Shown here: one piece after another, positions 12,346 through 23,587 of the stretch | Layout of the letters: each line of letters begins with the position of its first letter | Numbering within the stretch: the stretch's first letter is position 1 | Source of the DNA: Taxillus chinensis | Taxonomy: Eukaryota; Streptophyta; Magnoliopsida; Santalales; Loranthaceae | Reading direction: 5' to 3' | DNA: 64,000 bases | Assembly: GCA_023512835.1 (NCBI GenBank) | Contig: CM042090.1 | Coordinates: forward strand, 20,372,356-20,436,355 | Notes under the pieces: model-generated | Database searches by the model: none | Seen by the model: the letters and a program-made list of their open reading frames with translations, nothing else | What the model was told of the DNA's origin: nothing | Program-made: the position numbers and the translations under genes

Positions 12346-15300
12346 ATGGCATTGGAATCAAAATTGCAGAAGAAGAGTTTCTGTGTCACCGGGGACGTTT
12401 ATGGCGTGGTCATGCTTCCCAAAGAAGATCTCATTACCCTGCATAGTGTTAATAATACCAGTAGTAGCAGTAGCAGTAGCAGTAGCAGCAGCAGCAGTAG
12501 TCGTCGTCTTCGTGATAGTAAAGACGAGGATACCGAGGGTATCAATACCAATACCCAGCTTCAATTTCACCTGCTTCCTCATCATCTCACTCAATCCATC
12601 AATGTGAGTTCCTCTCTTTCTCTCACTCTCTCTCGTCCTTTTTTCATTCAATCCTCCACTTTTCAGTTTCGCTACCTTTACTAGTCGAGGTTATGCATAA
12701 TATATTTATAATATTTTTTATTAGTTGTTGCCTATTTTGTTTTCTCGAATTACCCAAATTACAATAGAAACCTCTGGATATGCAACGCCTGTGCTTCAAA
12801 CGTAAGTTTTGTCACTTAAGGTTGGTTTCTCGTGTTGTACTTGTGGGGCTTTATTAACGTGATTACAAGCCCCCTTTTTCTTGTCAATGCGGTTAGGGTC
12901 TCTTGAGGACTAGAGAGGCTCGCGAATTTGTCAGCGGAGCTTTAGCTGGAGCAATGACAAAAGCTGTACTTGCTCCTCTCGAGACTATCAGGTTGGCCAT
13001 CTCATACAAGAAATATGAGCAAACTTTTGTGAATTATTATTATTATTATTATTATTACATAGTATGCAAAACTATTGAGATTTTTTATAATGTGTACTGT
13101 GTAGTGTATGCTTGATTTTTTTTTTCCTCTGTTTTTTATTTCATTTCCTGATTATGCAGACAAAAAAAATCAAATTAATATAATGCTGACGGTTGAGCAG
13201 ATTGTGTAAAGGAGATTTTGTGCCCGATCACATGACATAGGGCTTAAGGCCTTGTTGTTTTTTGCAGTTGAATGTAGATATATGTTAGTCTTTGTTAGCA
13301 ATCTCCTGTCTTCTTGAGGGCAGATGGTGCACTTCTTATGTGGAGTTACTTGTAATTTTATTGTGTTGATTGAACATTGTTGAATCACCAACTTTTATTG
13401 ATTAATTTGGAAGACAGAACACAGGATTAATTTTGAGAGTTATATAAATTTAGGTTCAGATTATCAAATTTCCATTAGCAGACCCAAGCTTATGAATAAA
13501 CTATGTTTCTTATAAGAATCCTTTATAGAATTACTGAAAAGATGATTAAACAGGCTTAAAAAATCTGAACTGTGACAGGATTCTGCTTTAGTACTCATCC
13601 TGTCTGGTTTTGTGATGTGAAATAAGGTTATGTGTTGATAGAGTGAATATATATCTACTAATCCACTATCTTCTGCAACTTTGTTCACTTTTTACTAAAG
13701 TTAATTCCTCCCACTTGAGCGCCTGCCACTGAAAATGTTGTGATTTCTTGAAAATTACCACATAACCACCTTGCCTTTTTTCTACTTTTGCATGAGGTTC
13801 CTTTAAAATTTTTGCCAGATATTTATACAAGAACCATTTTTAGGAAGTTGACTTTTAAGTTATGCTATTGAGTGGAGTTGTGGAGTATGGTTTTCAAGTA
13901 GACAGGACATGTAGTCTAGAAAACTTTGCACTCTATTTGCGTTGAAGTACTATTCACATATTGATTGATTCGTAATGCCTGTCTTAAAAAGTGTGAGATA
14001 TGCAGGACACGAATGGTGGTTGGTGTTGGATCCAATAATATTGGTGGTAGTTTTATGGAGGTCATTGAACGGCAGGGATGGCAAGGCCTGTGGGCTGGCA
14101 ATGCAATCAATATGCTTCGCATAATCCCTACACAGGCAATTGAACTTGGAACCTTTGAGTGTGTCAAGAGGACAATGACATTGGCACAAGAGAACTGGAA
14201 GAAGACTGAACGCTCCAAGGCACAAATAGGTTCTGTCTGCCTTAATTTTTCTCTCTCGTGGATATCTCCAGTTGCTGTGGCTGGTGCAGCTGCTGGATTT
14301 GTTAGCACACTTGCATGCCATCCTCTTGAAGTCTTGAAGGTATTTATTCTGTGGTTGTTCGAATAGAGGTCCAGAGTAAGCCTTTTCTTCTCTTGGTCAC
14401 AACTACTTTATTCGGTTATGGTATTAATATCCTTTTCTTCTCTTGGCAACAACTACTTTATTCGGTTATAGTATTAATATGGTAGCTCTTACTTCAACTT
14501 TTCCTCTTTTTTGATAAATAAAGTTTGGGAATTTGGATTATGCATCTCACATGTTTTTTTGTTAAGTGTGTCGTAATATTTACAAAAATATTTATAATTA
14601 CTTATAACTCAACCTATATAGATAGAATAAATAGGATCAATCTTACAAATATATTGATTTAATATCAACTATATGAATTATGTTATCCTATTTCAAAACT
14701 CAACTCTAATGCATTTGCTATCCTTGTTCAAAATCCATCCAGTGTATATACTATAGCTTGGTGAACGGGTGAACCTTTGGGTTTATGAGTTGTTTAGCTT
14801 ATAGCTAGCATTACACCTATTTTTGACTTGGATTCTTAAGATACTTGAGCTCTCATAACGTAAGTATTACCTCATTAGATTATGTGGGTTTTCTAGGTAG
14901 TTACTTCACCTTTTCATGATTTATATTAAGACCTACAAACTCCAAAATAAATTTTTCGCCTTGGTCAGCCACCTCAAAATTCACATGACTCCAACTACTT
15001 CAAAATTCACTTGTCTAAAAGGAACTTCTTTAATTGAAAACCTGAATCATTTAAATATGCAATTTGCACTTTGATCGGGTGAAAATGATTCATCCAACTA
15101 ACTTCAAAATTCACTTGATCAGAAACTTCTTTGATTAAAGACCCGAATATTTCAAATATACACTTTTTACATTGGTCAGGTGAAAGTGATTCATCTAACC
15201 AACCTTAAAATTCACCCGACCAGTAGGTACTTCTTCGATTTGAGATCTTAATCCTCTAAAAATATAAATTTTGCTTTACTCGGTGAAATTTCATGATACC

Positions 15301-16404
15301 AAATTCTGTCCAACTACTTTGATTTGAAGAATCTCAATCTCCTCTTGAAGGGGAGATTTCAAGAAAAATCCCAAAATTTTAAGAAATACTTTATTGGCTA
15401 TTATATTACATGATTTATGCAATTTAACTAAAAATGAGTGAAAACATAATAAGCACATCAAATATACAACCAAAGCAGCCTAGAATTAAGGGTTAATCTT
15501 CTATTAATAATGGCGTAAAAAATAAGGATAATGTTTTCTGTTATGCTACATTGTTTATTTGCACTGAAAACTATTTGTTTTTTTATAAATAAAGTTTGGG
15601 AATTTGGATAATGCATCTCACATGTTCTTCTATTAACAATGACGAAAAAAATAAGGATAATGTTATGTGTTATGCTACATTGTTTATTTGCACTGAAAAC
15701 TATTTGTTTTTCCTAATCTATTGTAGGATCGGCTGACTGTGAACCCTGAGGTGTATCCTAGTATTGGCATTGCGGTAAGAAAAATATATCAGGATGCTGG
15801 CATTGTTGGCCTTTATGCTGGTATTTCGCCAACGCTTATTGGCATGCTTCCATACAGCACATGCTATTACTTTATGTACGAGAAAATGAAGAGATCTTAC
15901 TGCCTAGCAAATAAAAAAGAATCTTTTAGCCGTGCTGAGATGCTTGTTTTTGGTGCACTTGCAGGTGAACATCTTTGACTCAAGTGTGTTGATTTATCAA
16001 AAATAAGTGTTGTTTCCTTAGCTTTCTATAGATCCCATCCTAAAAAAAATTGTACCCCTGAGGTATATCCCAGCTCTTGGATGGCTCATGACTATTACAT
16101 CTTCCAGCTTGTTTAATTATGGTAATTTTATTTGATTGCTTAAACGCATCCAGGTTTTACAGCAAGCACCATCAGCTTTCCACTAGAGGTGGCTAGGAAA
16201 CGACTGATGGTTGGAACACTGCAGGGAAAGTGTCCACCGCACATGGTTGCAGCACTTTCAGAAGTCATTCGAGAGGAGGGCTTGTTGGGACTTTACAGGG
16301 GATGGGGAGCAAGCTGTCTAAAAGTCATGCCTTCCTCTGGCATCACCTGGATGTTTTATGAGGCTTGGAAAGATATATTGCTTGTTGAGAGACATCACCT
16401 TTAA
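12346..16404 (+). CDS. Mitochondrial carrier, BTL1-type adenine nucleotide transporter
   Basis: Five exons, 12346-12603, 12897-12991, 14006-14339, 15727-15964 and 16154-16404, join in phase to 391 residues. The product is a mitochondrial carrier (SLC25 family) of the inner membrane with three repeats. The P-x-[DE]-x-x-[KR] signatures are PLETIR in exon 2, PLEVLK at the end of exon 3 and PLEVARKR in exon 5. The REAREFVSGALAGAMTKAVL start and the TRMVVGVGS and GLYRGWGASCLKVMPSSGI blocks match plant BT1-like proteins, nearest in my recollection to Arabidopsis BTL1. The N-terminal extension holds 14 Ser in a row (about 39-52) coded by an AGT/AGC repeat. Nucleotide transport is inferred from the family. 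Substrate and exact location are not shown by sequence. Confidence 0.9.
12441..12502 (+). repeat. AGT/AGC trinucleotide repeat coding poly-Ser
   Basis: Mixed AGT and AGC codons, at about 12460-12501, give 14 Ser in a row within exon 1 of the BTL1-type carrier. Interruption by synonymous codons should slow slippage. Confidence 0.9.
14381..14480. repeat. Two 50-bp tandem copies in BTL1-type gene intron 3
   Basis: Copies at 14381-14430 and 14431-14480 start CCTTTTCTTCTCTTGG and end GTATTAATAT. They differ at only a few bases, so the duplication looks recent. Confidence 0.9.
14515..15626. repeat. Direct repeats bounding a ~1.07 kb intronic block
   Basis: A near-identical stretch of about 41 bases around AATAAAGTTTGGGAATTTGG occurs at 14515-14555 and again at 15586-15626. 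The DNA between them is low-complexity and unlike the rest of the intron. This fits either an insertion or a segmental tandem duplication. No transposon termini were recognised. Confidence 0.6.
14986..15290. repeat. Degenerate ~100-bp tandem repeat (three units)
   Basis: Three imperfect units each run from a CTTCAAAATTCAC-like phrase (near 14998, 15102 and 15207) through ACTTCTTTGATT and CCGAAT to GGTGAAA. This is a minisatellite-like array inside intron 3. Confidence 0.7.
15497..15715. repeat. 129-bp tandem duplication before exon 4
   Basis: The phrase around AAGGATAATGTT, then TATGCTACATTGTTTATTTG and ACTGAAAACTATTTG, occurs twice with a 129-base offset (from about 15503 and 15632). The second copy ends just before the exon 4 acceptor, so both copies carry a similar polypyrimidine tract. 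Confidence 0.85.
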
Positions 16405-17864
16405 CGGCTTAAAGATGGTTGGTTGTGGCACAGGTCACTTTCATTCAAATTTTCCGCAGCATGAATGGCTGGAACTTGTGCTGGGGTCAATAGACATAAA
16501 CATTTTAAGCTTATGTCATCATGGAGGCTAACTACTGGCCGCCATTAACTGTAGCCACCATATTTATGGTTGTTTTATACCATCCACCCAAAGTCCAACC
16601 TCATCAAGAATGGTGATTTGTACAAACATGGTTTTCTCAATGAATCAAGTCCATTGTTTTCATCACGGCTTCTTTTATTGGGTTTTTGAATTTGAATTTT
16701 ATTTACACTATTTGAGTGATTTGTCCCTGACACCTTTTTTAGCTTTTATATATGGGAAAGAGTAGAAGCCAGTTGCACAAATGCTCGAGGGAATATTGTC
16801 AATCACCTTATTTTGTATTGCCCATGGTTTGGACAGCTTTGGACATTTGTTTATCAAACCTTCGGCTTTATGTGGGTGCATCAGGATTTGGTGGTCTAAG
16901 AGATTGAGGCTTGAAATGGTTTAATGGGCTGCAGTAGGGCAGGATTACGCTATGGCTCTTTTCTGGATAAAATGGAAGCAGCAAAATCACCAGTTTGAGG
17001 GGGTTGAGAATAAGATTCAAAAAGTGAGTGTTTTGTGGGCCTTTTTGTCTGATACAGCTAATTTGTATTGTCAGGATGGTTTCCTTCATTTTTTTTTTCT
17101 TGCACATTGTAATTGCTTACCGCCTTGATGTTCTCAAATAATGTCTTGGTTTTGTTGACCAATAATTTTTTTTGTATGTTTCACGAATGGTGAGTCAGCC
17201 TCATGTTCAAGTGACAGGAGTTTAAAAGCCAAGTTGTTATTGCTTTCATGTTAGATCCGTTATATTTTCCTATGTTTGTTAAATGGCAGGAGCGAGACTG
17301 CAGGGCAGGGACTTGTATCAGTATGTTCACAAATCCAATGAGGTTATATTTGTTGTTTGGATAAGTGTTCAGAAGACTTGCATGTGCTTGTCTAGTGTTT
17401 TCCATTGCAGATTTGATTCGGGAAGACTGACTCAGCAAGCTGTTAATCTCGAAGGCCTCCGATTGTGTTTGGAATATTTAATTTTGCATTTTGGAGCCCC
17501 TTGGAATCATAGGATGATGCTGTTGAATTTCCAGCATTAGGGTTGGGTGAGAAACGAACAGATGAGGAAAGACCATAAAATTTTTTATTACGAAAATTAA
17601 TCCATAAAAATACCAGGGAGCAGAGATACAAGATTGACACCAAGGGTATTGCACTGAAGAGTTTGGTTTATTATTATTGACATAGAACACATCAGCAGCT
17701 ATCACTAAGTTCCCTTCTCAAATCCGCGCAGCTATGGGCCTCACATTAGTTAGTCCTTCAGCCATGGATATACTTGTGCGTACATGAGACGCAGAGACGC
17801 AGCTATAGAATTCAACCAAGCTGCAAAAAATAGCAACACTAGTTCCTTTACAAATTATTATAGC
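16405..17864. other. Intergenic region between convergent genes
   Basis: 3' flanks of the carrier and of the reticulon. Apart from a decayed LINE fragment at about 16750-17110 no gene is supported. Short open frames around 17283-17540 have no recognisable content. Confidence 0.5.
16750..17110 (+). mobile_element. Decayed LINE 3' end (zf-RVT region)
   Basis: Conceptual translation with frame changes shows the Cys/His zinc-binding end of plant LINE reverse transcriptases: NHLILYCPWFGQLWTFVYQT at about 16800-16860, followed by FGFMWVHQD. After several stops, AMALFWIKWKQQNHQFEGVE lies at about 16950-17007 and then a WAFLSD stretch. Family elements read roughly H-L-x-x-x-C-P-x-x-x-x-L-W, then W-x-x-W-x-E-R-N-x-R-x-F-E. 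The copy has internal stops and is inactive. The upstream ORF2 body is missing, which fits a 5'-truncated insertion. Confidence 0.65.
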
Positions 17865-19583
17865 CTACATGTTATCCTGAGCTACATCTGTGTGGTCATT
17901 TCTCCTCATAAATTGTGACAAATATGTGCTTCGTGATTGCGAGTGCTGCGCCAACATGTATAGACAGCACAGGCACAGTCCTGTTACAGAATAGAAAACC
18001 AACATAAGAAACACATAAAAGAAAGATACCAAAGGAACATGCATAGTGAACTTGGAAAAATAACTGAAAGATAGGACTTGGCAACAATCTTAAAACAAGA
18101 TTGGGGGCAAAATATTTGACTAGTAAATCTAGAAATTTTGATGCAACCCGAGAGAGAAACTCCTGATCAGCATCTGAGTGCCTGGAGACAACTTGTAAGC
18201 AAAAAAAAAAAAAAAAAAGTTGAAATTCTTGCACTTGTCTATTTGATAGTTTTGCTTTCCATCCACATTCCACAGGGGTATTCATTTTAATTCAGTTTTT
18301 ATTCTAAATTAAAAGGATGGTCACCTTTCTGATGACTGATGAGAAGACAAAAAAAGTTCAGTAGCACATGGACTGAGGAGGAAAGATAGTAGTACACATA
18401 CCAGCATACGCAACCGTAAAACCTGAAACCAATCGACCCAACGCTGATAGGACATAAAGAGTGGCAACCACCTAAAAAAGGAAATATCAAGATCAGATAA
18501 TGCTTTGATGAAGATCAATCATATGACAATTTTATATACATATAACTAGAACCCCTCCAGTTAAAAGTCTGTTCTTGAAAACAAAATAAAGACAAAAACG
18601 GTGGAAACAAATGACGCAGTCAGAGGGAAGCTTTGAGTAAAGGAAAATGAATTGCATGAGATATTGCATGTGAGAATACATAGAAAGCTTCCATTCAGTT
18701 AAGAAAGCAATGCATTGTCGTGTATTGTAACATGTGAAGGAACCCAAAAACAACAACAAGTCAACAACAACAACAACAACATAAGAGTAGATAAATAAAT
18801 ATTTTTTGAAAAAATGAAACCGTGGAATTGGATTTTGTTTTTTGTTTTTTTTTTTTTTATAACAAATCAAAGGTGCTTGGTGCACGCCAGCCTTTATACT
18901 TTTTCTAGATAAAAGAAAGAAAGAAAGATTGAATAATAATAACAATAATAATGATGAAGAAGAAGAAGAAGAAGAAGAAGTGGCGGCAATGATAGATGAT
19001 GACCTTGAGAAAGAGGCGGTTGTCGTGGGCGGTGGCAGCAACCCTGAAAACAGACTCGGCGGCCCCAATGGTATTAGCCAAGCGAGCAACGATGCTATTG
19101 GCGGTGTCCTGTGAGATTTGCCACTCTACCGGATCTACCGGTGCACTGTTATCAATTATTATTATTATTACTTTGTGGTGGTGGTACTAATTTTTGTAAT
19201 TACTTAATGAAAAACCCTAGGTTACAATTTTTCAGAATCATGATTGTTATAACGATAAATTTTTAAAAAATAATTTAAAAAAAAAAACAGAAAAGAAAAG
19301 AGAGAGAAGAGGGGAGGAACGGAGGAAGGAAGGAAGGAACTCACTCGATGTTCAAATGGCGGAAGAGGAGGCCGAGGATGGCGAGGGAGCAGAGGAGGAC
19401 GAGGAGGACGTCGGCGAAGAGGGAGAGGAGGGTGGAGTTGGCGTAGGCGCAGTGGTAGTACACCAGGCTCCCACATACCATCACTATCACCGCCTTCCCC
19501 CCTTCCCCTGCTCCCTTCTTTGCCCCCGTTCCCCTGCCCTCCTCCTCCTTTATGTTGCTCTTGCTGTTGCTGTTGTTGTCCAT
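17865..19583 (-). CDS. Reticulon-like protein, short RTNLB22/23 type
   Basis: Four exons, 19583-19345, 19145-19004, 18471-18402 and 17980-17865, join in phase to 188 residues. After a hydrophilic N terminus (about 1-27) comes the reticulon homology domain. The first hydrophobic hairpin is at about 28-78 (SLVYYHCAYANSTLLSLFAD and LLCSLAILGLLFRHLN). The loop PVDPVEWQISQDTANSIVAR, then LANTIGAAESVFRVAAT, is characteristic of this subgroup. The second hairpin is VATLYVLSALGRLVSGFTVA plus YAGLCLCCLYMLAQ. Reticulons sit in the ER membrane and shape tubules by hairpin insertion. There is no long N-terminal extension and no clear C-terminal dilysine. The last exon was found from its match to the family C terminus after the donor phase was fixed. 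A (GA)n tract on the coding strand ends about 11 bases before the ATG. Confidence 0.88.
18187..18219. repeat. Poly(A) tract in reticulon intron 3
   Basis: Homopolymer A run of about 18 bases at about 18200-18218. No coding content. Confidence 0.7.
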
Positions 19584-19590
19584 CCGGATC

Positions 19591-19638
<48 letters not shown>

Positions 19639-20546
19639 CTCTCTCTCTAATGTTTCTCAAGTCTCGACAAATACATAACAGACTGATGACCATAACTTGT
19701 CCAATGAATAGTCAACAACCACTCATCCCATCCCTCGTCAGCTTGTGATTTTAAAAACACATAAAAAATGATGCCTTCTTATTTAAAACTACTATGAACG
19801 AATCTGCATGATTTTTGTTTTTCTAGATGGGAAAGATGTTAATTAACACATTTTTAATGAAATATTTATATAATTTATTTATGATTTAATTAAGTAATTC
19901 TTTTAAAAAAACAATTTACTCATCAAGTAAAATAGTAAAATTAATATAAAATAGCGATGATATTGTTTGAATTAATTTAATTCGAAAAATAAAACTTTAG
20001 ACAACTGTCTAATTTGATAATGTTGTGCTTTTAGTTGTGCTGAAAAAAATAAGTTGTTGTGAAAATAAGTATGTGAGTATTTAATAAAATATAATTTTAA
20101 AATTACTTTAATTTTTAAAAGCAGTTGATAAGTATTTAATAAATTAAAATATAAATGATAAAAAAATATAAATATCTTTTTTTATTTTATTATAATTAAA
20201 AAAACAAACCTTCCCTTCTTCTCTCATTCCCACCCCTGCCACCCTGTTTACCCCTTGTCAATCTCGCGTTTATTTTAGATGTAGATTTTGAAGGAAAGCT
20301 GGGTGTTGTAGCCTCAGTAAGGCTAGGGGCCGGCGGAACTAGGTGCGAAGGAGAAGGGGAAGGAAAAGTCGTGGAAGAGGCGAGTAAAGAAGGTGGCGGC
20401 AACAAGGGCTAGGGCACCAATCTAGTGGGTTTAGGTGCAGGAAAATGGCTACTGTCAGTGGAGGTGGGAAGGGAACACTATTGTTGTTGTTTATAATGCT
20501 TCCCATCACGTGTTTGAATGCTTCCCCACACACACACACACACACA

Positions 20547-20578
<32 letters not shown>

Positions 20579-21842
20579 CACAGGGACATAGATATTTCAT
20601 AGTCGATTCTCTCCCACCTTCCCCTCTCTCCTTGGTTTCCTCTCTGTGTCTTTGTGTGCGGTCGTGTTCCTATGAGATTGCGTTCAGCTTGGAGTCGTTA
20701 ATTTTGGTTCACCTTCCCTGTACCAATGTTCTTGTGCTCAAAAACTATATGAGGTGAGGCTAAGGTATGAGAGGGTTAATTGATATTTAAAAAAATTTAA
20801 TCTGTTTCATGAAAAATAACATTTAAATTGCTTTTGTTTTTAGAAAAAGAACATCAATTTATTTTATAAGTATTTTTTAAAATTTTATCAAACATTTTTT
20901 AATGCTTTCTGCTTATAAAATGAGTAGAATCAGCCTTCCAATAGTAATGTCAAACTGGCTCAAAGTTTTATTAATTTCTTGAACCAAAATTAAAAGAAAT
21001 CAAATTTAATTTTTCTTGAAGTTCTCTTTTGTCATCATATAACTTTAATATCTTCTTTTTTATCGTCTTTAAATTCTCGCCCACTGCCTAGAATTTTCAC
21101 AATCAATCATCAAAATATACTAAAATTGATCCGATCAAAATTAATTTTTTCTTATCATAAATTACGTAGAAATTACTCAATTCGCAATATTTGTGTAAAA
21201 ATCATGAGCATTGCAATAAGGGGTCTAAAGGATGAGATATTGCACTGAGTTTGATGAATCTGTTAATTAAAAAGGATATTAATATATTTTTTATAAATAT
21301 TAAATTATTATTTAAAGTAAATATATTTATAAGTGTTGACATTTACTCGTTTTTTATTTCATTTGACAAGTGGTACATTACTATTGCTAATGGTGTGGTG
21401 TGCTGCACTGACACGGACGCGGACAAGGAATCATGTTATTTATGTTCAAAATTCTAATCGGGAGGAGGTGATCGGCCCGCCCCATATGTTTTCTGCCCGT
21501 CTCCACTTTCAGACTTTCAGCTTGCATTATTTTATTACTTCGGCCCATATGTCTTCTTTTCTTCTTCAATTTTTTTTCTTTTAAAAGAAATTGGGCCCAG
21601 CGAGTCCGTGAGTGGGAGGGGGCAGTTCCACTCCAAAAACCTGTGTGGTGGAAATGAAACCAGAAAACGAGTAAAGAAAAGAAAACAAGACAAATTATTC
21701 TATTAGATTACATCAACATCAATCCACAAATGAGATGAGAAGTAAGCTGAATCATACATAAACGATAGGCTCATACGGCACGGCTTCATACATAGCACAT
21801 AGCCTCTGTGCGTGTGCGCGCGTCAGTCTGTCTGTGTGTCAG

Positions 21843-21890
<48 letters not shown>

Positions 21891-21929
21891 CAGGCGAGCA
21901 AATCAGAAGATGGTGATGCTTCCACGGCC
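19584..21929. other. Divergent intergenic region with MITE-like stretch
   Basis: 5' flanks of the reticulon (-) and the plastid-type protein (+). It holds a (CT)n tract at 19592-19655, a CA/CG/CA compound tract at 20522-20581 and a (GA)n tract at 21845-21889. The AT-rich arms at about 20030-20200 and 20780-20940, both with a GCTGA-type end and AAAATAAGT-like and TATTTAATAAA-like phrases in inverted orientation, surround a GC-richer core (20200-20760). This suggests an old non-autonomous DNA transposon. No gene was recognised. Confidence 0.35.
21845..21889. repeat. (GA)n tract in the plastid-type gene leader
   Basis: A pure GA dinucleotide repeat about 40 bases before the start codon. Confidence 0.9.
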
Positions 21930-21933
21930 ATGA
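21910..21933 (+). promoter_or_regulatory. Upstream ORF overlapping the main start codon
   Basis: An 8-codon ORF (ATG GTG ATG CTT CCA CGG CCA TGA) whose stop overlaps the main ATG at 21930. This arrangement can lower translation or force reinitiation. It is seen directly; the effect is inferred. Confidence 0.5.
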
Positions 21934-22973
21934 TGAAGTTGTCTGCCGCTGGTGTTGGTTTTTCCCAAGCCCACCTCGCTACGCCAAAACACACCCGCTC
22001 CTACAACCTCTTCAACCTCGGATGCTGCGGCTATCTGCCAGCCCGCAGCAACTGTAATTATAATTATAGATGTAGAGCATTTGCTCACTCTCAGCCTGAC
22101 TCACAAGAAAGAAGAATCAAGGGGGAAGATACTCCCCCCGCTTTCTCATCATCATCTGGTGCATACATATACATATACATATGCATGTACAAATACATAT
22201 ACATATGTGTGTATATATATATATATATATATGCGCGCGCGCGCTTGACTTATCTAAATCTTCTGATATTACGTACGCACGTACCTTCACTGCTTCCATA
22301 TATTATTGTCATTTAGATTTATGCTAATTACAGTGCCGGGTCTACTTAATTTATTTCTCAACATCTTGCTTACATTAAGATTCTCAGCGTAAAAATTTCG
22401 TTGCTCTCCTTTGAAAGGTACTTCTGCGTCTGCCCGCACACAGTTGAGTCTCTTGGATCAACTCATCTCTACTTTACCCACTGCCACCGAGGGTATGTTG
22501 ACTGTCCCTTTTTTTTTTTATTACATTTGTCATACTTCAACTTGGCGAACAAGGGTGGAAGGGAAAAAAACAGCATGCCTCACTTATGAAAAGAACCTGA
22601 CAATACATTCAATTATATATGTGTGTGTGTATGTATGTATGTCTGTATGTATTATAATAAATTAATTTACAGAGTTTATGATGAAGCAGATCCAAACAGA
22701 AAAAGTAATACAATCCGACAGCAGCTGATGCAATTGATCGGGGATAGCGATGGTGAATTTAGCATACCACTGGGTAAGGACCTGAAGAATGTGAGTGCCA
22801 AGTTTTTAACGGTCTCGCAGAAGAGAAATATCAGGAGACAGGCTTACCTGGATACAGTTTCGCAGAGGAACGACACTCTTTTCTTCACCACAATAGCAGC
22901 ATCTGTTGCTTTCCCACCCTTGATCATACTTGGGATTGCTATACTTACCGGTTATGTGCAGCTTCTGCCATGA
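21930..22973 (+). CDS. Conserved plastid-type membrane protein, function unknown
   Basis: Three exons, 21930-22158, 22418-22492 and 22675-22973, join in phase to 200 residues. The N terminus (about 1-70) is Ser/Ala-rich and poor in acidic residues, with MMKLSAAGVGFSQAH at the start, like a chloroplast transit peptide. The mature part has TSASARTQLSLLDQLISTLP, then VYDEADPNRKSNTIRQQLMQ, a basic stretch (SQKRNIRRQAYLDTVSQRND) and one C-terminal transmembrane helix of about 25 residues (FTTIAASVAFPPLIILGIAI) ending GYVQLLP. I recall close homologues in other angiosperms annotated only as uncharacterised, chloroplastic. No catalytic motif is visible. The first ATG in frame is preceded by a (GA)n tract and a short uORF. 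The exon 3 acceptor must be the second AG of ACAGAG at 22670-22674 to keep frame. Confidence 0.8.
22150..22246. repeat. CATATA/TATG/GC compound microsatellite
   Basis: This runs from the intron 1 donor of the plastid-type gene: (CATATA)n-like, (TA)n and (GC)n blocks. Its position right after the donor resembles the microsatellites next to donors in the kinase and PRK genes. Confidence 0.8.
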
Positions 22974-23587
22974 TCCTTTAATGGATACATACATATACCC
23001 AAATATTATCCCTGATTAAATACTATTATGCATTTTCACGCAATTAATATTCATTCTAAACCCAGGCCAAACTTAGCTAGATAGGACCAGTCCATTCATT
23101 CCCAATTTACCGTGGCCATCTGCTGCTTCTTGGTTCTAAAGACTACTTCGAGGCCAAGAGATTTCCTCTAACCATGTTTTTGGTCTCTTGTCTGTCGAAA
23201 CAGAAAATGTACACACAAGAAACACACATAACCCTTCACTCTGAATGATTTCATCATAAGTCGCTGACCTTGTCCAATTCTTCACCGACATATCACGACA
23301 TTTTGCTTTTTCTTTAGATATACCACGCGAAAAGGCTGGGACATTTTTTCAAGCGTTCTTAATGTTAGCATCTACACGAATCGTTACTTCTTTCTGTACA
23401 AAGGCATGCGTAAATACAATTCAGAAATATGTTATACAAATATTTACAGACTCAGAAACAGCATACTGGCAGCTAACTGCAGTAGCCATTGCCCTACAAG
23501 GCAAAGAATCATTTTGGGAACCTAGTCCCTAGTGTTTTAATGTTCCACCTTGCAGATTCTCTACGTCAAACCAAGAATTTCAGCTTA
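22974..23587. other. Intergenic region between convergent genes
   Basis: 3' flanks of the plastid-type gene and the Pumilio gene. No gene, RNA or repeat was recognised. Confidence 0.5.

Noticed and set aside
18321..18400. An alternative last exon for the reticulon just after exon 3 (CTCCTCAG acceptor at about 18380)
   Set aside because: It continues in phase but gives no reticulon-like sequence, whereas the exon at 17980-17865 gives AGLCLCCLYMLAQ and a proper end.
21834..21929. N-terminal (Arg-Glu)n extension of the plastid-type protein
   Set aside because: The frame is open through the (GA)n tract, but its first codon is GTG and no in-frame ATG lies upstream of 21930. Plant nuclear genes rarely start at GTG.
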